Of a stretch of 64,000 nt of DNA, positions 42,280 through 52,252 are shown piece by piece (the stretch's first letter is position 1; every line of letters starts with the position of its first letter). Both the position numbers and the translations under genes were made by a program. The stretch lies in assembly GCA_027493875.1 (NCBI GenBank), contig JAOSJX010000007.1, positions 1 to 64,000 of the forward strand, read 5' to 3'. This DNA comes from Deltaproteobacteria bacterium. GTDB lineage: Bacteria; Lernaellota; Lernaellaia; JACKCT01. The notes below the pieces were generated by a model. The model was not told the DNA's origin and did no database searches. It saw nothing but the letters and a program-made list of their open reading frames with translations.

Positions 42280-43598
42280 CAAAATTCCTGAATGACGGGG
42301 ATCGGATCGTCCGGCATCTTCGGCGCGGCCGCCGCCACGCCGTTCTTTTTCAAGTAGTCGGAAAGTCCCGCGGCGATCGCCTGATACCACATCTTGCCGA
42401 GCACGTCCGCGCCCTCGCGCGTCGGGTGCATGAAATCGCCGGAGGCGAGGCGCGGCTTTTGGTGATACCACTTCGCCATCGACCCGTCGCCGCCCATCGC
42501 TTCGAACGTGTTCCAAAACGCGATGCCTGTTTCTTGCGCCACTCGCGCTCCGCGGCGACGATCTTCGGGATGTTCGGCATCGTCGCGAGATCCGCGCCGC
42601 GCTTCTCCGCGCGGTCGAGCGGCGCCATGATCAGAATCGACGACGACGGCAGCGCCTTGCGGATTTCGTCGATCACTTGCTTAAGACCGATCTTGAAAAA
42701 CGCGATGTCGAGCTTCGGTTCCGTCGCCTCGTTCGTGCCGAAGTTGAGAATCACGAGATTCGGCGCGCGGTGCGCGAGTTGCGCCCGCCAGTGATCCTTA
42801 TCCGAACGCAGCAGCGCGTTCGCCCCGATGCCGTTGACGCCGAGCGCGTCGTACACCACGCCCGGCCCGTCGTTTTCCATCACGACGCCGTATAATTTCG
42901 CGCCCGTATCTTTCGCCGTCAGCGTGAGCTCGTGTTCGCCGGCGTTCGTTTTTACGACGGCCACGCCGTCGCCGACCGCGCCGGCCTTCGTCGTGAACGA
43001 GCCGAGTTCCTTGCCGTCGAGCTCCACGTCGACCCCCGCCGTCCGGCGAACGCAGCGCGAGGATTTCGAAGCGCGACACGCTCTTGCCCACGTCGCCGCG
43101 CCGCACCGTCCCGATCTCCGATTCCGCGCCCGCCTTGTAGGGCACCGACACGGCGCCGCCGAGCCCGAACCGGTTGAGCGGAAATCCGCGCTCCTTGAGT
43201 TGAAACGCGATCCACTTCGCCTCCGGGTCGTGCTCCACGTCGTCGTGGTGATACCACGTGCGCGTCTTTGCGACGTGGATAAAGCCGTGGCCCGCGTCGC
43301 CGAACGCGCTTTGCAGCCGCCGCCGCGCCTCGCCGGAGAGCAGGTCCATTTCAATCAGCGAATCGCCGTAGTGCGCGATGCGCGTCACCGCGCCCGGCTG
43401 CCCCGCGGCCGTGCGCGACAGCGCCGCGTAAAACGCGTTCATCGACCCCTTCGCGTCCTCAATGGCCTGCGTGGCGGCCTGCGCATCACCCGCAATTTTC
43501 GAGAGAATCGCCCCCGCGTCCGCGGCGTGGAGGGCGTCGCCCGCGAGCGGCGCGAAAAGCATCAGAACCAGGGCGGCGGCGGCGGATTTCCGCAGCAT
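42279..43598 (-). CDS. Periplasmic SGNH/GDSL-type hydrolase, two frame breaks
   Basis: About 440 residues after joining frames near 43035 and 42540. ATG at 43598 with AAGGAG; signal SAAAALVLMLFAPLAGDALH. SGNH block I is RIAHYGDSLIEMDLLSGEAR, followed by the helix RRRLQSAFGDAGHGFIHVAK. Block III is LVILNFGTNEATEPKLDIAF, and the Asp-x-x-His pair is in GDFMHPTREGADVLG near the end. An inserted beta domain (GVDVELDGKELGSFTTKAGA) sits between blocks I and III. Periplasmic esterases of this shape deacetylate or acetylate exported polysaccharides; the substrate here is unknown. The stop overlaps the acetyltransferase ATG. Confidence 0.82.
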
Positions 43599-43722
43599 GA
43601 AAAACTCCTTCGGTGGAACGCGCACAGAAAACTCACTTTACAAAAAACGATGACAACTGTCAGGAGCGCGCCGGGCTTACGCGCTTTTCAAAATCCGGCG
43701 TTTGCGATTAATCTGAAGGGCC

Positions 43723-44874
43723 ATGCGTTCCCTGTATGCGATCGCGTCCCAATTCGGCGGGCCCGGCATCGGCACCACGTCGCGCCACGCGGCCGAGGGC
43801 TTGTTCCGCGCCGGTCATCTCGCGCAGTTGATGGCCCTCGGCTTTGAGAAAACGCCGGTCGACGCCGCGTTGCAGCGGCGCGTCCGCTTCTGGCCGGATG
43901 GCGTGCGCCGGTTCGTCGGCGACGCCGAATACTTCGAGAAAAAAAATCGCCATTTCGACAAAGCCGTCCGCGACGCGCTGAGCGAGGGATTCGACACCTT
44001 CCACGCGTGGAATTCCCAGGCGTCGGAGGCCGTCGCGGAGGCCAAACGCCGCGGCCTCCGCGTGGTGATCGACCGCGCGAGCACGCACATCCGCACGCAA
44101 ACGCGCATCCTCGCCGAAGGCTACGCGCGGTACATGATTCCTTTCCAGCCGCCGAAACCCGAAGTGATGGAACGCTGCCTCGCCGATTACGACAACGCCG
44201 ATCTCGTCACGGTGCCGTCCGACGCCGCATTTCAAAGCTTTCTCGACCAGGGCTTTCCGCGCGACCGCCTCGTCCTCAATCCCTTCGGCGCGGATTTCCG
44301 CGAGGACGCGCCGCTGGCCACGCAGGAAGACCGGTCCACCTTTCGCGTGCTCTTCGTCGGACAACTTTCGCTGCGCAAGGGCGTGCTCGATCTGCTGCAC
44401 GCGTGGGACCGCCTGCGTGTGCCGAGCAAGCAATTGACGCTCGTCGGCACGCCGGAACCGGCGCTGGAAGAGCGTTTGGAGTTCTGGCGGGGCCGTCCCG
44501 ACATCGTCTTCGCCGGATGGTCCCGCGACGTGCCGCGCCACATGGCCGCCGCGCACGTGTTCTGCTTTCCGAGCCTGGAAGAAGGCAGCGCGCTCGTCAC
44601 CTACGAGGCGATGCACCACGGCCTGCCGATGATCGTCACGCGCGAGGCCGGGTCCGTCGCCGAGGACGAGGTCTCGGCCCTGTTCGTGAAACCCGCCAAC
44701 CCCGCGTTTCTCGCGCAGGCGCTTTTGCGTCTTCACGACGACCGCGACCTCGCCGACCGCCTCGGACGCGCCGCCCGCGAACGCCTCCGCGCCTACCCCT
44801 GGTGCGCCTACGGCGACCGCACCGCCCAAACGCACGAACGCCTTGTTTCGCCGGCCAAGTCCGGGGCCGCGTGA
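43723..44874 (+). CDS. GT-B family glycosyltransferase (GT4-like)
   Basis: Intact, 383 residues. Starts MRSLYAIASQFGGPGIGTTS. The C-terminal Rossmann domain carries VLFVGQLSLRKGVLDLLHAW, a donor-binding loop VFAGWSRDVPRHMAAAHVFC, and the E-x7-E motif FPSLEEGSALVTYEAMHHGL, then IVTREAGSVAEDEVS. Retaining GT4 enzymes move sugars from nucleotide donors to lipid- or polymer-linked acceptors. No other polysaccharide genes are adjacent apart from the SGNH hydrolase on the opposite strand, so the acceptor cannot be guessed. Confidence 0.88.
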   Translation: MRSLYAIASQFGGPGIGTTSRHAAEGLFRAGHLAQLMALGFEKTPVDAALQRRVRFWPDGVRRFVGDAEYFEKKNRHFDKAVRDALSEGFDTFHAWNSQASEAVAEAKRRGLRVVIDRASTHIRTQTRILAEGYARYMIPFQPPKPEVMERCLADYDNADLVTVPSDAAFQSFLDQGFPRDRLVLNPFGADFREDAPLATQEDRSTFRVLFVGQLSLRKGVLDLLHAWDRLRVPSKQLTLVGTPEPALEERLEFWRGRPDIVFAGWSRDVPRHMAAAHVFCFPSLEEGSALVTYEAMHHGLPMIVTREAGSVAEDEVSALFVKPANPAFLAQALLRLHDDRDLADRLGRAARERLRAYPWCAYGDRTAQTHERLVSPAKSGAA

Positions 44875-44896
44875 GACCGCCCGGCCGGGCGAAAGA

Positions 44897-45611
44897 CTAC
44901 GTTTCCATCGTCGCGAGGATTTTTTCGAGTTGATTCACCAGCGGCGGCAACTCATGACGGACCGCGTCCCACACCAGACGCATATCGATGCCGGAGTAAT
45001 CGTGGATCAGCTTGTCGCGCATCCCGGCGATCGTTTTCCACGAAACCTCCGGATGCGCCGCGCGTAATTCCCGGCTGACGCGTTTGCAGGCTTCGCCGAG
45101 CACTCGAGTTGCCTGATAACGGCGGAGTTATAGACCTCTGTATAAATAATGCTTCGACCCGGCGTCGCGCTATCCTATCCGCGCGACGGCGATCCGGTGC
45201 CGGCCCCTTCGGGGGCTGTTTTGTTCTTCGATCCGATCTCAGGCGCTGACGCGCCTGGCTATTCCCTGTCACGCCCTTCGGGCGTTTCGTCCCCCCGAGG
45301 CGTTATCGCCGATCGAACGCGAGCCCCGCTTGCGGGGCGACGGGGAGTAGCCCGCGGCGCCTGCCACGCCGTAGCTTTAGCGAAGGCTGGTGAGCCCTGG
45401 GGAAGAGCGCGAAGAAGATCGAGAAGCCCCCGAAGGGGCCGGCACCGCGGAAGCCCTGATGGAAAATCACCGTGCCATTAATTATGCAGATCTCAATAAT
45501 AAGATCGTCTCGACCAAATTCCTCGTTGTCCCGGTCGGCGAGAAAACCGGTCGCCTTCCGCGCGGCGTCCACCATGTGAAGAAGGTAAATCCGGTCCCTA
45601 CCCGGCGGCAT
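44897..45611 (-). pseudogene. hepT: HepT-type HEPN toxin gene interrupted by a palindromic element
   Basis: The N-terminal part (RDRIYLLHMVDAARKATGFL, DRDNEEFGRDDLI) is encoded from 45611 to about 45495. The C-terminal part ([10 protein letters not shown], then [20 protein letters not shown] and [20 protein letters not shown]) is encoded from about 45140 to 44897. Between them lies about 350 bases not related to HepT. The RNase motif RDKLIHDY (Rx4HxY) is intact and includes the Tyr that MntA AMPylates. One further single-base break lies at about 45102. The start overlaps the mntA stop by 14 bases, the normal gene order. As written the toxin cannot be made. Confidence 0.78.
45195..45447. mobile_element. 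Non-autonomous element bounded by perfect 23-bp inverted repeats
   Basis: CGGTGCCGGCCCCTTCGGGG (first 20 of 23 bases, 45195-45217) is repeated as an exact reverse complement at 45425-45447. The 207 bases between are GC-rich and hold smaller hairpins such as ACGCCCTTCGGGCGT and GCCCCGCTTGCGGGGC. No transposase is encoded. It lies inside hepT. Flanking sequences ATAATGC (45147-45153) and ATTATGC (45481-45487) could be a decayed target duplication, which would place the outer edges further out than the repeats. Confidence 0.65.
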
Positions 45612-45906
45612 ACAGCGTCTCGGCGCGCCGGATCACGTCGTCGCGGATGTAAGGCGAGAGGGATAATTCCGTCGCAAGATCGATTTTGCGGCCGCCGAAC
45701 AGCGCCGATAGTTCCTGTTCGATCTCAACGAAACGCAAAAGACCGATATGCCGGTCGGGGTCCAGCTCGACAAGAACGTCCACGTCGCTGCCCGGCGTAA
45801 GCTCCCCGCGCACGGCGGACCCAAAAACCGAGAGCTTCCGAATGCCGTTCCGCTCGCAATATTCGCGGAGTTGATCCAGGGGGATGCCGAGCGTCGCGGG
45901 CGTCAT
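45598..45906 (-). CDS. mntA: MntA-type minimal nucleotidyltransferase antitoxin
   Basis: 102 residues, intact. The nucleotidyltransferase signature is KLSVFGSAVRGELTPGSDVD, that is GSxxRG followed by SDxD, then VLVELDPDRHIGLLRFVEIE. MntA neutralises HepT by adding AMP to the Tyr of its active-site motif. The stop overlaps the hepT start by 14 bases. With hepT interrupted, this antitoxin may remain as an orphan. ATG at 45906. Confidence 0.9.
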   Translation of the reverse strand: MTPATLGIPLDQLREYCERNGIRKLSVFGSAVRGELTPGSDVDVLVELDPDRHIGLLRFVEIEQELSALFGGRKIDLATELSLSPYIRDDVIRRAETLYAAG

Positions 45907-45968
45907 GGCCGTTTTCCTCCGTTAACAATAAGAGGATATCGAACGCGGGACGCGGCGACAAGCCGGCT

Positions 45969-47216
45969 TTACAGAAGCAGCGATACGACGTACGCGATCG
46001 ACATCACCGCCAAAAGCGCCACCACTGCGACGCAGAGGACGTGATACACGCGCCCGTTGCGGTACCGGCCCATGAGCCCTTCGTCCCGCGCGAGGATGAG
46101 CATGAAAGCGAGCACGACCGGCAACAGCAACCCGTTGATCACCTGGCTCCAGATCATGACGCGGATGAGATTGAGGCCGGGGATGAGAATAAGAAGCGCG
46201 CCGAGAACGATCGACGCGGTGTAGAGCGTGTAAAACTGCCGCGCGTCCTCGAAGCGCTGATCCACGCCGCGCTCCCATCCGAGCGCCTCGCACACGGTGT
46301 ACGCCGTCGACAGCGGCAGGATGCACGCCGCGAACATCGACGCGTTGAACAGCCCGAACGCGAACAGCCAGCGCGCGTTCGCCCCGGCCAGCGGCGCGAG
46401 CGCCTCCGCGGCGTGGCTCGCGTCGTCGATGGTCACGCCCGCCTTGTGCAGCGTCATCGCGCACACCACGACGATCGACACCGCCACCACGCTCACCGTG
46501 ACGCCGCCGATCACCGTGTCCGCCCGCGCGTACGCGTAGTGCTCCACGTCGATTTCCTTTTCCACCACGCTCGCCTGCTGGTAGAACTGCATCCACGGCG
46601 CGATCGTCGTGCCGACGAGGCCCACGATCATGAACAGATACGCCGACGTCGGAATCCACCGCGGCGCCGCCAACGCGCGGCTTACCTCTACCGGGTCCGG
46701 ATCGACCATGAACGCGGTGATCAGATAGGCCGCGTAAAACAGGCAGGCCACGAGAAAAATCCGTTCGACGGACCGGTAGCTCCAACGCAGCACCATGAAC
46801 CACACGAGCGCCGCGCACACCGGCACCGCGATGAACTTGGAGATGCCGAAAAGCTCCGCCGCGCCGGCGATGCCGGCGAATTCGGCCATGACGTTGCCGA
46901 AGTTCGTCGCGAGCAAAAGGAGCATCAGATAAAACGTGATCTTCACGCCGAAGCGCTCGCGGATCAGCGACGACAGCCCGGCCCCGGTCACCACGCCCAT
47001 CCGCGCCGTCATCTCCTGCACCATCACCAGGACCACCGTCATCGGCAGGAAAATCCAGAGCAGGTCGAGGCCGAACATCGCGCCCGCCTGGGAATAGGTC
47101 GCCAGCCCGCCGGCGTCGTTGTCGACGTTGGCGGTGATGATGCCCGGCCCCATAATGGACAGGAACAAAATCAGACGGCGCCAGGGGCGCCGCGGCGCGG
47201 CGGACACGTCCGGCAT
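45969..47216 (-). CDS. Nramp-family metal transporter with altered metal site
   Basis: Intact, 415 residues, about 11 membrane helices. Overall Nramp pattern: MGPGIITANVDNDAGGLATY in helix 1, FAGIAGAAELFGISKFIAVP, and IVGLVGTTIAPWMQFYQQAS in helix 6. Manganese and iron transporters have DPGN in helix 1 and MPH in helix 6. Here they read DNDAG and APWMQ, so the Met ligand is replaced by Ala and the Asn context differs. Known Nramp branches lacking that Met carry other ions such as magnesium or aluminium, so Mn2+ selectivity should not be assumed. The start is 14 bases from a small repeat element that probably carries or separates its promoter. Confidence 0.85.
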   Translation of the reverse strand: MPDVSAAPRRPWRRLILFLSIMGPGIITANVDNDAGGLATYSQAGAMFGLDLLWIFLPMTVVLVMVQEMTARMGVVTGAGLSSLIRERFGVKITFYLMLLLLATNFGNVMAEFAGIAGAAELFGISKFIAVPVCAALVWFMVLRWSYRSVERIFLVACLFYAAYLITAFMVDPDPVEVSRALAAPRWIPTSAYLFMIVGLVGTTIAPWMQFYQQASVVEKEIDVEHYAYARADTVIGGVTVSVVAVSIVVVCAMTLHKAGVTIDDASHAAEALAPLAGANARWLFAFGLFNASMFAACILPLSTAYTVCEALGWERGVDQRFEDARQFYTLYTASIVLGALLILIPGLNLIRVMIWSQVINGLLLPVVLAFMLILARDEGLMGRYRNGRVYHVLCVAVVALLAVMSIAYVVSLLL

Positions 47217-47229
47217 CGCAATCCTCGGT

Positions 47230-47388
47230 TAGCAGAGTGTTGAAAAAGGTCCGTCCTGGCCTTTTTCAACTCGCAAATTGAAAAGCGCGGTTTCCCATTT
47301 GCTCCATTTTTCGCGGCCTTCCGAAGGCCGCGAAAAATGCCGCGCCGTCCATGACGCGGGCACAGGCTGTATTTCAACAGCCTGCTCA
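47230..47388. repeat. MITE-like element with terminal inverted repeats and strong hairpins
   Basis: Ends AGCAGAGTGTTGAAA (left) and TTTCAACAGCCTGCTCA (right) are near-complementary inverted repeats. Inside are two perfect stems: GTTGAAAAAGG/CCTTTTTCAAC (47239-47249 and 47260-47270) and CATTTTTCGCGGCCTTC/GAAGGCCGCGAAAAATG (47305-47321 and 47323-47339). There is no coding potential. The 'ttcaacagcctg' type end is familiar from dispersed repeats in deltaproteobacterial genomes. It lies between the Nramp start and the end of the radical SAM gene, and could act as a bidirectional terminator. Confidence 0.6.
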
Positions 47389-47535
47389 GGTGACCGTCTC
47401 ATACCGGAATGCCCGCACACGGGCAAGGGGACGCCGGCCGAGGAATGGCGAATGATGAATGACGAATGGGGAACGGAAAAAACCGGCCAACCAGCCAACC
47501 GGATAACTGAAAAACCGGCTGACGGCCGGAGGCCG

Positions 47536-49403
47536 TCAGCTTGTCGGCGATTCGGCGATTTTCGGGCGGAACAGCGGCGTCCGCTCTTTTTTTCTCCACG
47601 TCTTTGCCGTCTTTCGACAGCGCGTAGGGGTCTTCCGAGTCGCGCATCTTTTTACGCGAGTAACCCAGCGCGCCCTGCGTGGCCGGAATATAGCGGTTGT
47701 CGCCCTCGAAGCGCTCGATTTTCTTGATCCGCGTCCGCGCGTCGGGCGCCATGATTTCCTCGTCCACGCTGCCCGGCGCGGCGAGATCCTTGGTGCCGCT
47801 CGTGCGCTCCCACTCGTACAGCGCGCACCGCAGCGCCCCTTCACCCCGCCGCCGAAAAACGCGACGGGATGGCGGCCGCCCTGGTTCATCGTCGCCAGCA
47901 GGCCGTCCAGGAACGCGAACACGAAGCGCCCGCACCGGCGCCAGATCGGCAGCTTGGTCATCTTCGCCGGCCGCAGCGGCCGGAACATCATCTGCACCGC
48001 CACGCGCACGTAACGCTTGAATTCCTCCAGGCTCTCGATGCGCGCGATCATCTTCAACGCGTACCGGGGGCGCAGGTAAAACGACAGATACGCTTTTTTC
48101 GTCAGCCGCTCGATATCCGCGCGCGACAGCTCGGTCCACGGCGTCGGAAGAATCTGCTCTTCGACGTTGCCGCGCAGATACTCGCGCCAATAGTCGTAGC
48201 CCATCGCGTCGAAAATGTATTTCTGCTCGAGGTCGGTGTGCGGCTTGATCATCGTCAGCGTGAACTGCGTGTAGTGCAGCGGCAGGCTCTTCGCCAGGCT
48301 GATCGTCTTATGCACGGTCTCCTCGGTTTCGCCCGGGTTGCCGATCATGAAGAAGCCCAAGCTGCGGATCCGATGCGACTCCAGGCAATCCAGCACCTTC
48401 TTCACGTTGTTCGTGACCGCGCCTTTTTGACGTTTTTCAGCACCTGTTCGTCGCCGGATTCGATGCCGAAAAAGATGCGCCGGCAGCCCGACTCGGCGAG
48501 CGCCTCGATCAGCTCCTCGTCCGGCCCGCGGTCCGAGCGGTGGAAGCTCAGGTTGTCCACGCGCGCCCGGCACGACCAGATGATGTCCGGCTTGCGCCGC
48601 TTCACCTCCGCCGCGAAATCCAAAATACGCTGGCGGTCGAACAGCATGATCGGGTCGAAGAAGTCGATTTCGTGAATCCCGTGGTCGTTGACGCAGTTTT
48701 CCAGTTCGTCCACGAGCTGCTCCGCGGTCCGTCCCTCGAAACCCGTATGACGCATCGAGCAGAACGTGCACGGATACGGGCACCCGACTTCCGACATGCC
48801 GATGGTGAAATTCTTCCGCTGCGACACCATCGAATAGAAAGCGTCGTTCGGAAAAATCGAGCGGTCCGGGAACGGATGCTCCGTGTAGGGGACGTGCGGC
48901 GCGTCGAACGTGCGTTTCACGTTGCCGTTTTCACGGTAGAGCAGGTCCGGCACCTTGTCGTAGTCCGTACCTTTCTCGAAAGCGCGCAAAAACGGCTCGA
49001 CAAAGGTCACGGCCTCGCCGACGCAGAGATAATCGAAGCATTCATGCTCGAAAATCTCGTAGGGATACGCCTTGCATTCGTAGCCGCCCACCACGACCGG
49101 CAGCCGCATATCGCGCTTGAAGCGCCGCGCCCAAACGAGCATGTCGCGGAACGTCTGCGTCGCATGGCCCGCAAAACCCAGCAAATCGGGGTTGTAGGCC
49201 TGGACTTCGGCCAAAACCTGCTCGTAGGGGACTTTCATGCACGCGGCCTCGAAGAGGCGCACATCCCAGCCGGCACGCTTGGCCATGGCCGAAACCCACC
49301 CGAAGCCGATATGCGGGAAAAGGCCGAACTCGTCGTCCGTGGTCGGCAGATTCTCGTTGAACTTCTTGTGGTAGAAGGGTGGATAAATCAGCGCGAAACG
49401 CAT
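47536..49403 (-). CDS. B12-binding radical SAM enzyme, two or more frame breaks
   Basis: About 620 residues when joined near 48415 and 47850. N-terminal cobalamin-binding region (FALIYPPFYHKKFNENLPTT, GHATQTFRDMLVWARRF, VVGGYECKAYPYEIFEHECF), then the cluster motif EVGCPYPCTFCSMRHTGFEG, FFDPIMLFDRQRI, RRIFFGIESGDEQVLKNVKK, LGFFMIGNPGETEETVHKTI, and a C-terminus RADIERLTKKAYLSFYLRPR shared with the other two. A charged tail follows (DARTRIKKIERFEGDNRYIP). The exact stop is unclear: one frame ends at 47536, another runs to 47399 into repeat-like DNA. The ATG at 49403 has GGGAG ten bases upstream. Same broad family as the genes at 833 and 59974. Confidence 0.8.
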
Positions 49404-49775
49404 GGTGTTCATTCTCCCTTGCCCTCGGTCCAAGTGGTCCTCATGGACATCCTTGAACGTCCTACTATGTCATAGGGATCGAAAAAAAGTCACGAAAGAA
49501 ACAAGAAAAACCTTATTTTTTTCGTGTGTTTCAGGCCTTTTTCCGCATTTTGTGCCGCTTCCATCGAAACGGCCCCATAGCTATTCTCCCCACCCTTTGT
49601 TATGATGCATAAGTTGCGTCCTGCTGAACCATCATGATGATTTTCGGACGATGGTTGGTGGAGGCGTGATTTTTTTTTTATTCCGTCTCCTTGAAGCGGT
49701 CATTCTCTTTGGATATGCTCCGCCCTCTTCATGTTCCGGGCGAACCCGACACGTTCGCCGCCGGGAGGAATTTTC
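49404..49775. promoter_or_regulatory. Intergenic region upstream of valS
   Basis: 372 bases between divergent starts with no gene. A possible -10 box TATGAT lies near 49602 without a clear -35. An inverted repeat AACCATC (49627-49633) and GATGGTT (49650-49656) is followed by ten T at 49670-49679, resembling a leader hairpin or attenuator, although 13 bases separate them. There is no T-box consensus. The valS ribosome binding site is GGGAGGAA ahead of the ATG at 49776. Confidence 0.4.
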
Positions 49776-52252
49776 ATGCCCTTGGCCGATTTCCCCAAAC
49801 GCTACGAACCCACCGAAGCCGAGCCCCGGATCAAGCGCTTTTGGGCTGAAGCCGGTATCTACCGGTTTGACCCCGCCGATCCGCGCCCGATCTTCTCCGT
49901 GGACACGCCCCCGCCCTACGTGTCCCACGCGCATCTGCACGTCGGCCACGCCATGAGCTATTCCCAGGCCGAGTTTATCGTCCGCTACAAACGGATGGCC
50001 GGCCACAACGTCTTCTACCCCATGGGTTTCGACGACAACGGCCTGCCCACCGAGCGCTACGTCGAGAAAAATACAAGGTGGACAAGGGCAAGATCACCCG
50101 CGAGGAGTTCATCAAGCTCTGCCTCAAGGAAACCCGCGAAGGGGCGAAGGTTTACCGCGACCTGTGGGAAGCCCTGGGCATCTCCGTGGACTGGAGCCTG
50201 ACCTATTCCACCATCGACGAGCGCTCCGTCCGCACCGCGCAAACCAGCTTCCTCGACCTCTATGAAAAAGGCCTCATCGAGCGCCGCGAGGAGCCCGTCA
50301 CCTGGTGCTTCCGCTGCGGCACCTCCCTCGCGCAGGCCGAGATCGAAACGCAGGAACGCGAAAGCCGCTTGAGCGACATCGCCTTTATCGGCCCCGACGG
50401 CGGCGACCTCGTCATCTCCACGACGCGCCCGGAACTCATCCCCGCGTGCGTCGCTCTTTACGTAAACCCCGAGGACGACCGCTACCGGGACATCGTCGGC
50501 AAGAAAGCCGGCGTGCCCCTCTTCAATTACGAGGTGGAAATCCGCACCCACGAGGAAGCCGACATCGAATTCGGCACCGGCCTCATGATGGTCTGCACCT
50601 GGGGCGACGGCGAGGACGTGCGCAAATGGAAGGAGCACCGCCTCGACACGCGCAATATCTTCGCCGAGTGGGGCAAACTGGGCGACCTCGCGGGACCCTA
50701 CGCCGGCATGACCACGGAGAACGCGCGCAAAGCAATCCTCAAGGATCTGGACGAGGCGGGACGCCTGCGCGGCCAAAAGCCCGTCACGCAATTCGTCGGA
50801 ACGCACGACCGCTGCGGCACGCCCGTCGAGTTCAACCACTCGCCCCAGTGGTTCATCAAAGTTCTCCCTGGCCAGGACGACTACGTCGTGCGCGGACGCG
50901 AGCTGAATTGGTTCCCGGAACACTTCCGCACGCGTTACGACGATTGGGTCACCGGCCTCAAATGGGATTGGTGCATCTCGCGCCAGCGTTTCTACGGTGT
51001 GCCCTTTCCGGTCTGGTACGACGAGGAAACCGGTGAACCCGTCGTCGCCACGCGCGACATGCTCCCCGTCGATCCCACCATGACCGTGCCCGAGAGCCTC
51101 GCGAACGGCCGCAAGCTCCGCGCCGAGCCCGACGTCATGGACACGTGGATGACCTCCAGCCTCACGCCGCTCATCAACGCGCGCTGGGCCGAGGCGGACA
51201 ACCTCATGCCGCGCATCTACCCCATGTCCATCCGCGTGCAGGCTTTTGAAATCATCCGCACCTGGCTTTTCTACACCGTCGTCAAAAGCCACCACCACAC
51301 GGAAACGCTGCCGTGGAAAGACGTCATGATCTCCGGCTGGGGCCTCGACAACGCCGGTAAAAAAATGAGCAAAAGCGCCGGCAACTTCGTCGACCCAAAG
51401 CCCGTCATCGAAAAATACGGCGCCGACGCCGTCCGCTACTGGTCCGCCGGCGCCACCCTCGGCCACGATCTGCGCTACAACGAACGCGACGTGCAGGGCG
51501 GCAAGCGCCTCATGACCAAACTCTGGAACGCGACCAAATTCGTCTCAACGCACCTTTTCGACGACGACGGCAAACCGCGCGTCCTCGAAGCCGGCACGCC
51601 CACCGTCATCGACCGCTGGATTCTCTCGCGTCTGCAACAGGTGGTTCGCGACGTCACCGCCTACCTTGATCGCTACGAGTACAGCCACGCGCTGCAATCG
51701 GTGGAACGCTTCTTCTTCGGCGATTTCTGCGACAACTACATCGAGATCGTGAAGGAACGTTTCTGGACGCCGGAAAAATTCGAGCCCGCCGTCGTCGAAG
51801 CCGGGCTCCACACGCTGCACGCCGTCAACCGGGCGGTGCTGCATCTCTTCGCGCCCTTCATTCCTTTTATAACGGAAGAACTCTACCGCCTCGTGTTTCT
51901 GCCCTTCGGCGGCAAGGAGTCGATCCACGTCTCCGATTGGCCCGTCGCCGACGACGCCCTCGTGGACAACGGCGCCCTCGAAGCCGGCCGCCTGCTCATG
52001 GCCGTGCTCACCGCGGCGCGCCGATGGAAAACGGAAAAACAGGTCAACCAGAACTTCCCGCTCGCGCACCTCACCGTCGCCGCCCCGGAGAAAATCGCCG
52101 CGCAGTTGCGCCCGCTGGAAGGCGATCTTGCCGCCGCGTGCCACGCCACGGAAATCCGTTTCGGCGACGCCGGCGACGTGGAAACCGAAATCCCCGAAAT
52201 ACGCATCGCCCTGGAACTCGGCGAGCGGCAGGAAAAAAATGCCGGCGCCTGA
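49776..52252 (+). CDS. valS: Valyl-tRNA synthetase, one frame break
   Basis: Class Ia synthetase charging tRNA-Val, about 825 residues. The ATG at 49776 has GGAGGAA upstream. HIGH motif HLHVGHAMSYSQ, editing domain with DRCGTPVEFNHSPQWFIKVL nearby, KMSKS motif AGKKMSKSAGNFVDP, and an anticodon-binding domain from about residue 590 (VIDRWILSRLQQVVRDVTAY). It lacks the usual C-terminal coiled coil of Escherichia-type enzymes and is shorter, as in the archaeal or rickettsial type. The frame breaks at about 50075, where five A occur and six would keep EKKYKVDKGKI in frame. Essential, so a sequence error is likely. The end overlaps the next gene by 14 bases. Confidence 0.95.

Noticed and set aside
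46041..47243. Plus-strand frame of about 400 codons over the Nramp gene
   Set aside because: His/Arg/Glu-rich shadow of an intact membrane protein on the other strand.
49620..49690. T-box leader upstream of valS
   Set aside because: No consensus T-box sequence or specifier structure could be read; only a weak hairpin followed by T.
50057..51466. Minus-strand open frame of 469 codons inside valS
   Set aside because: It is antisense to clear ValRS motifs and has only low-complexity Ala/Asp/Gly-rich sequence.
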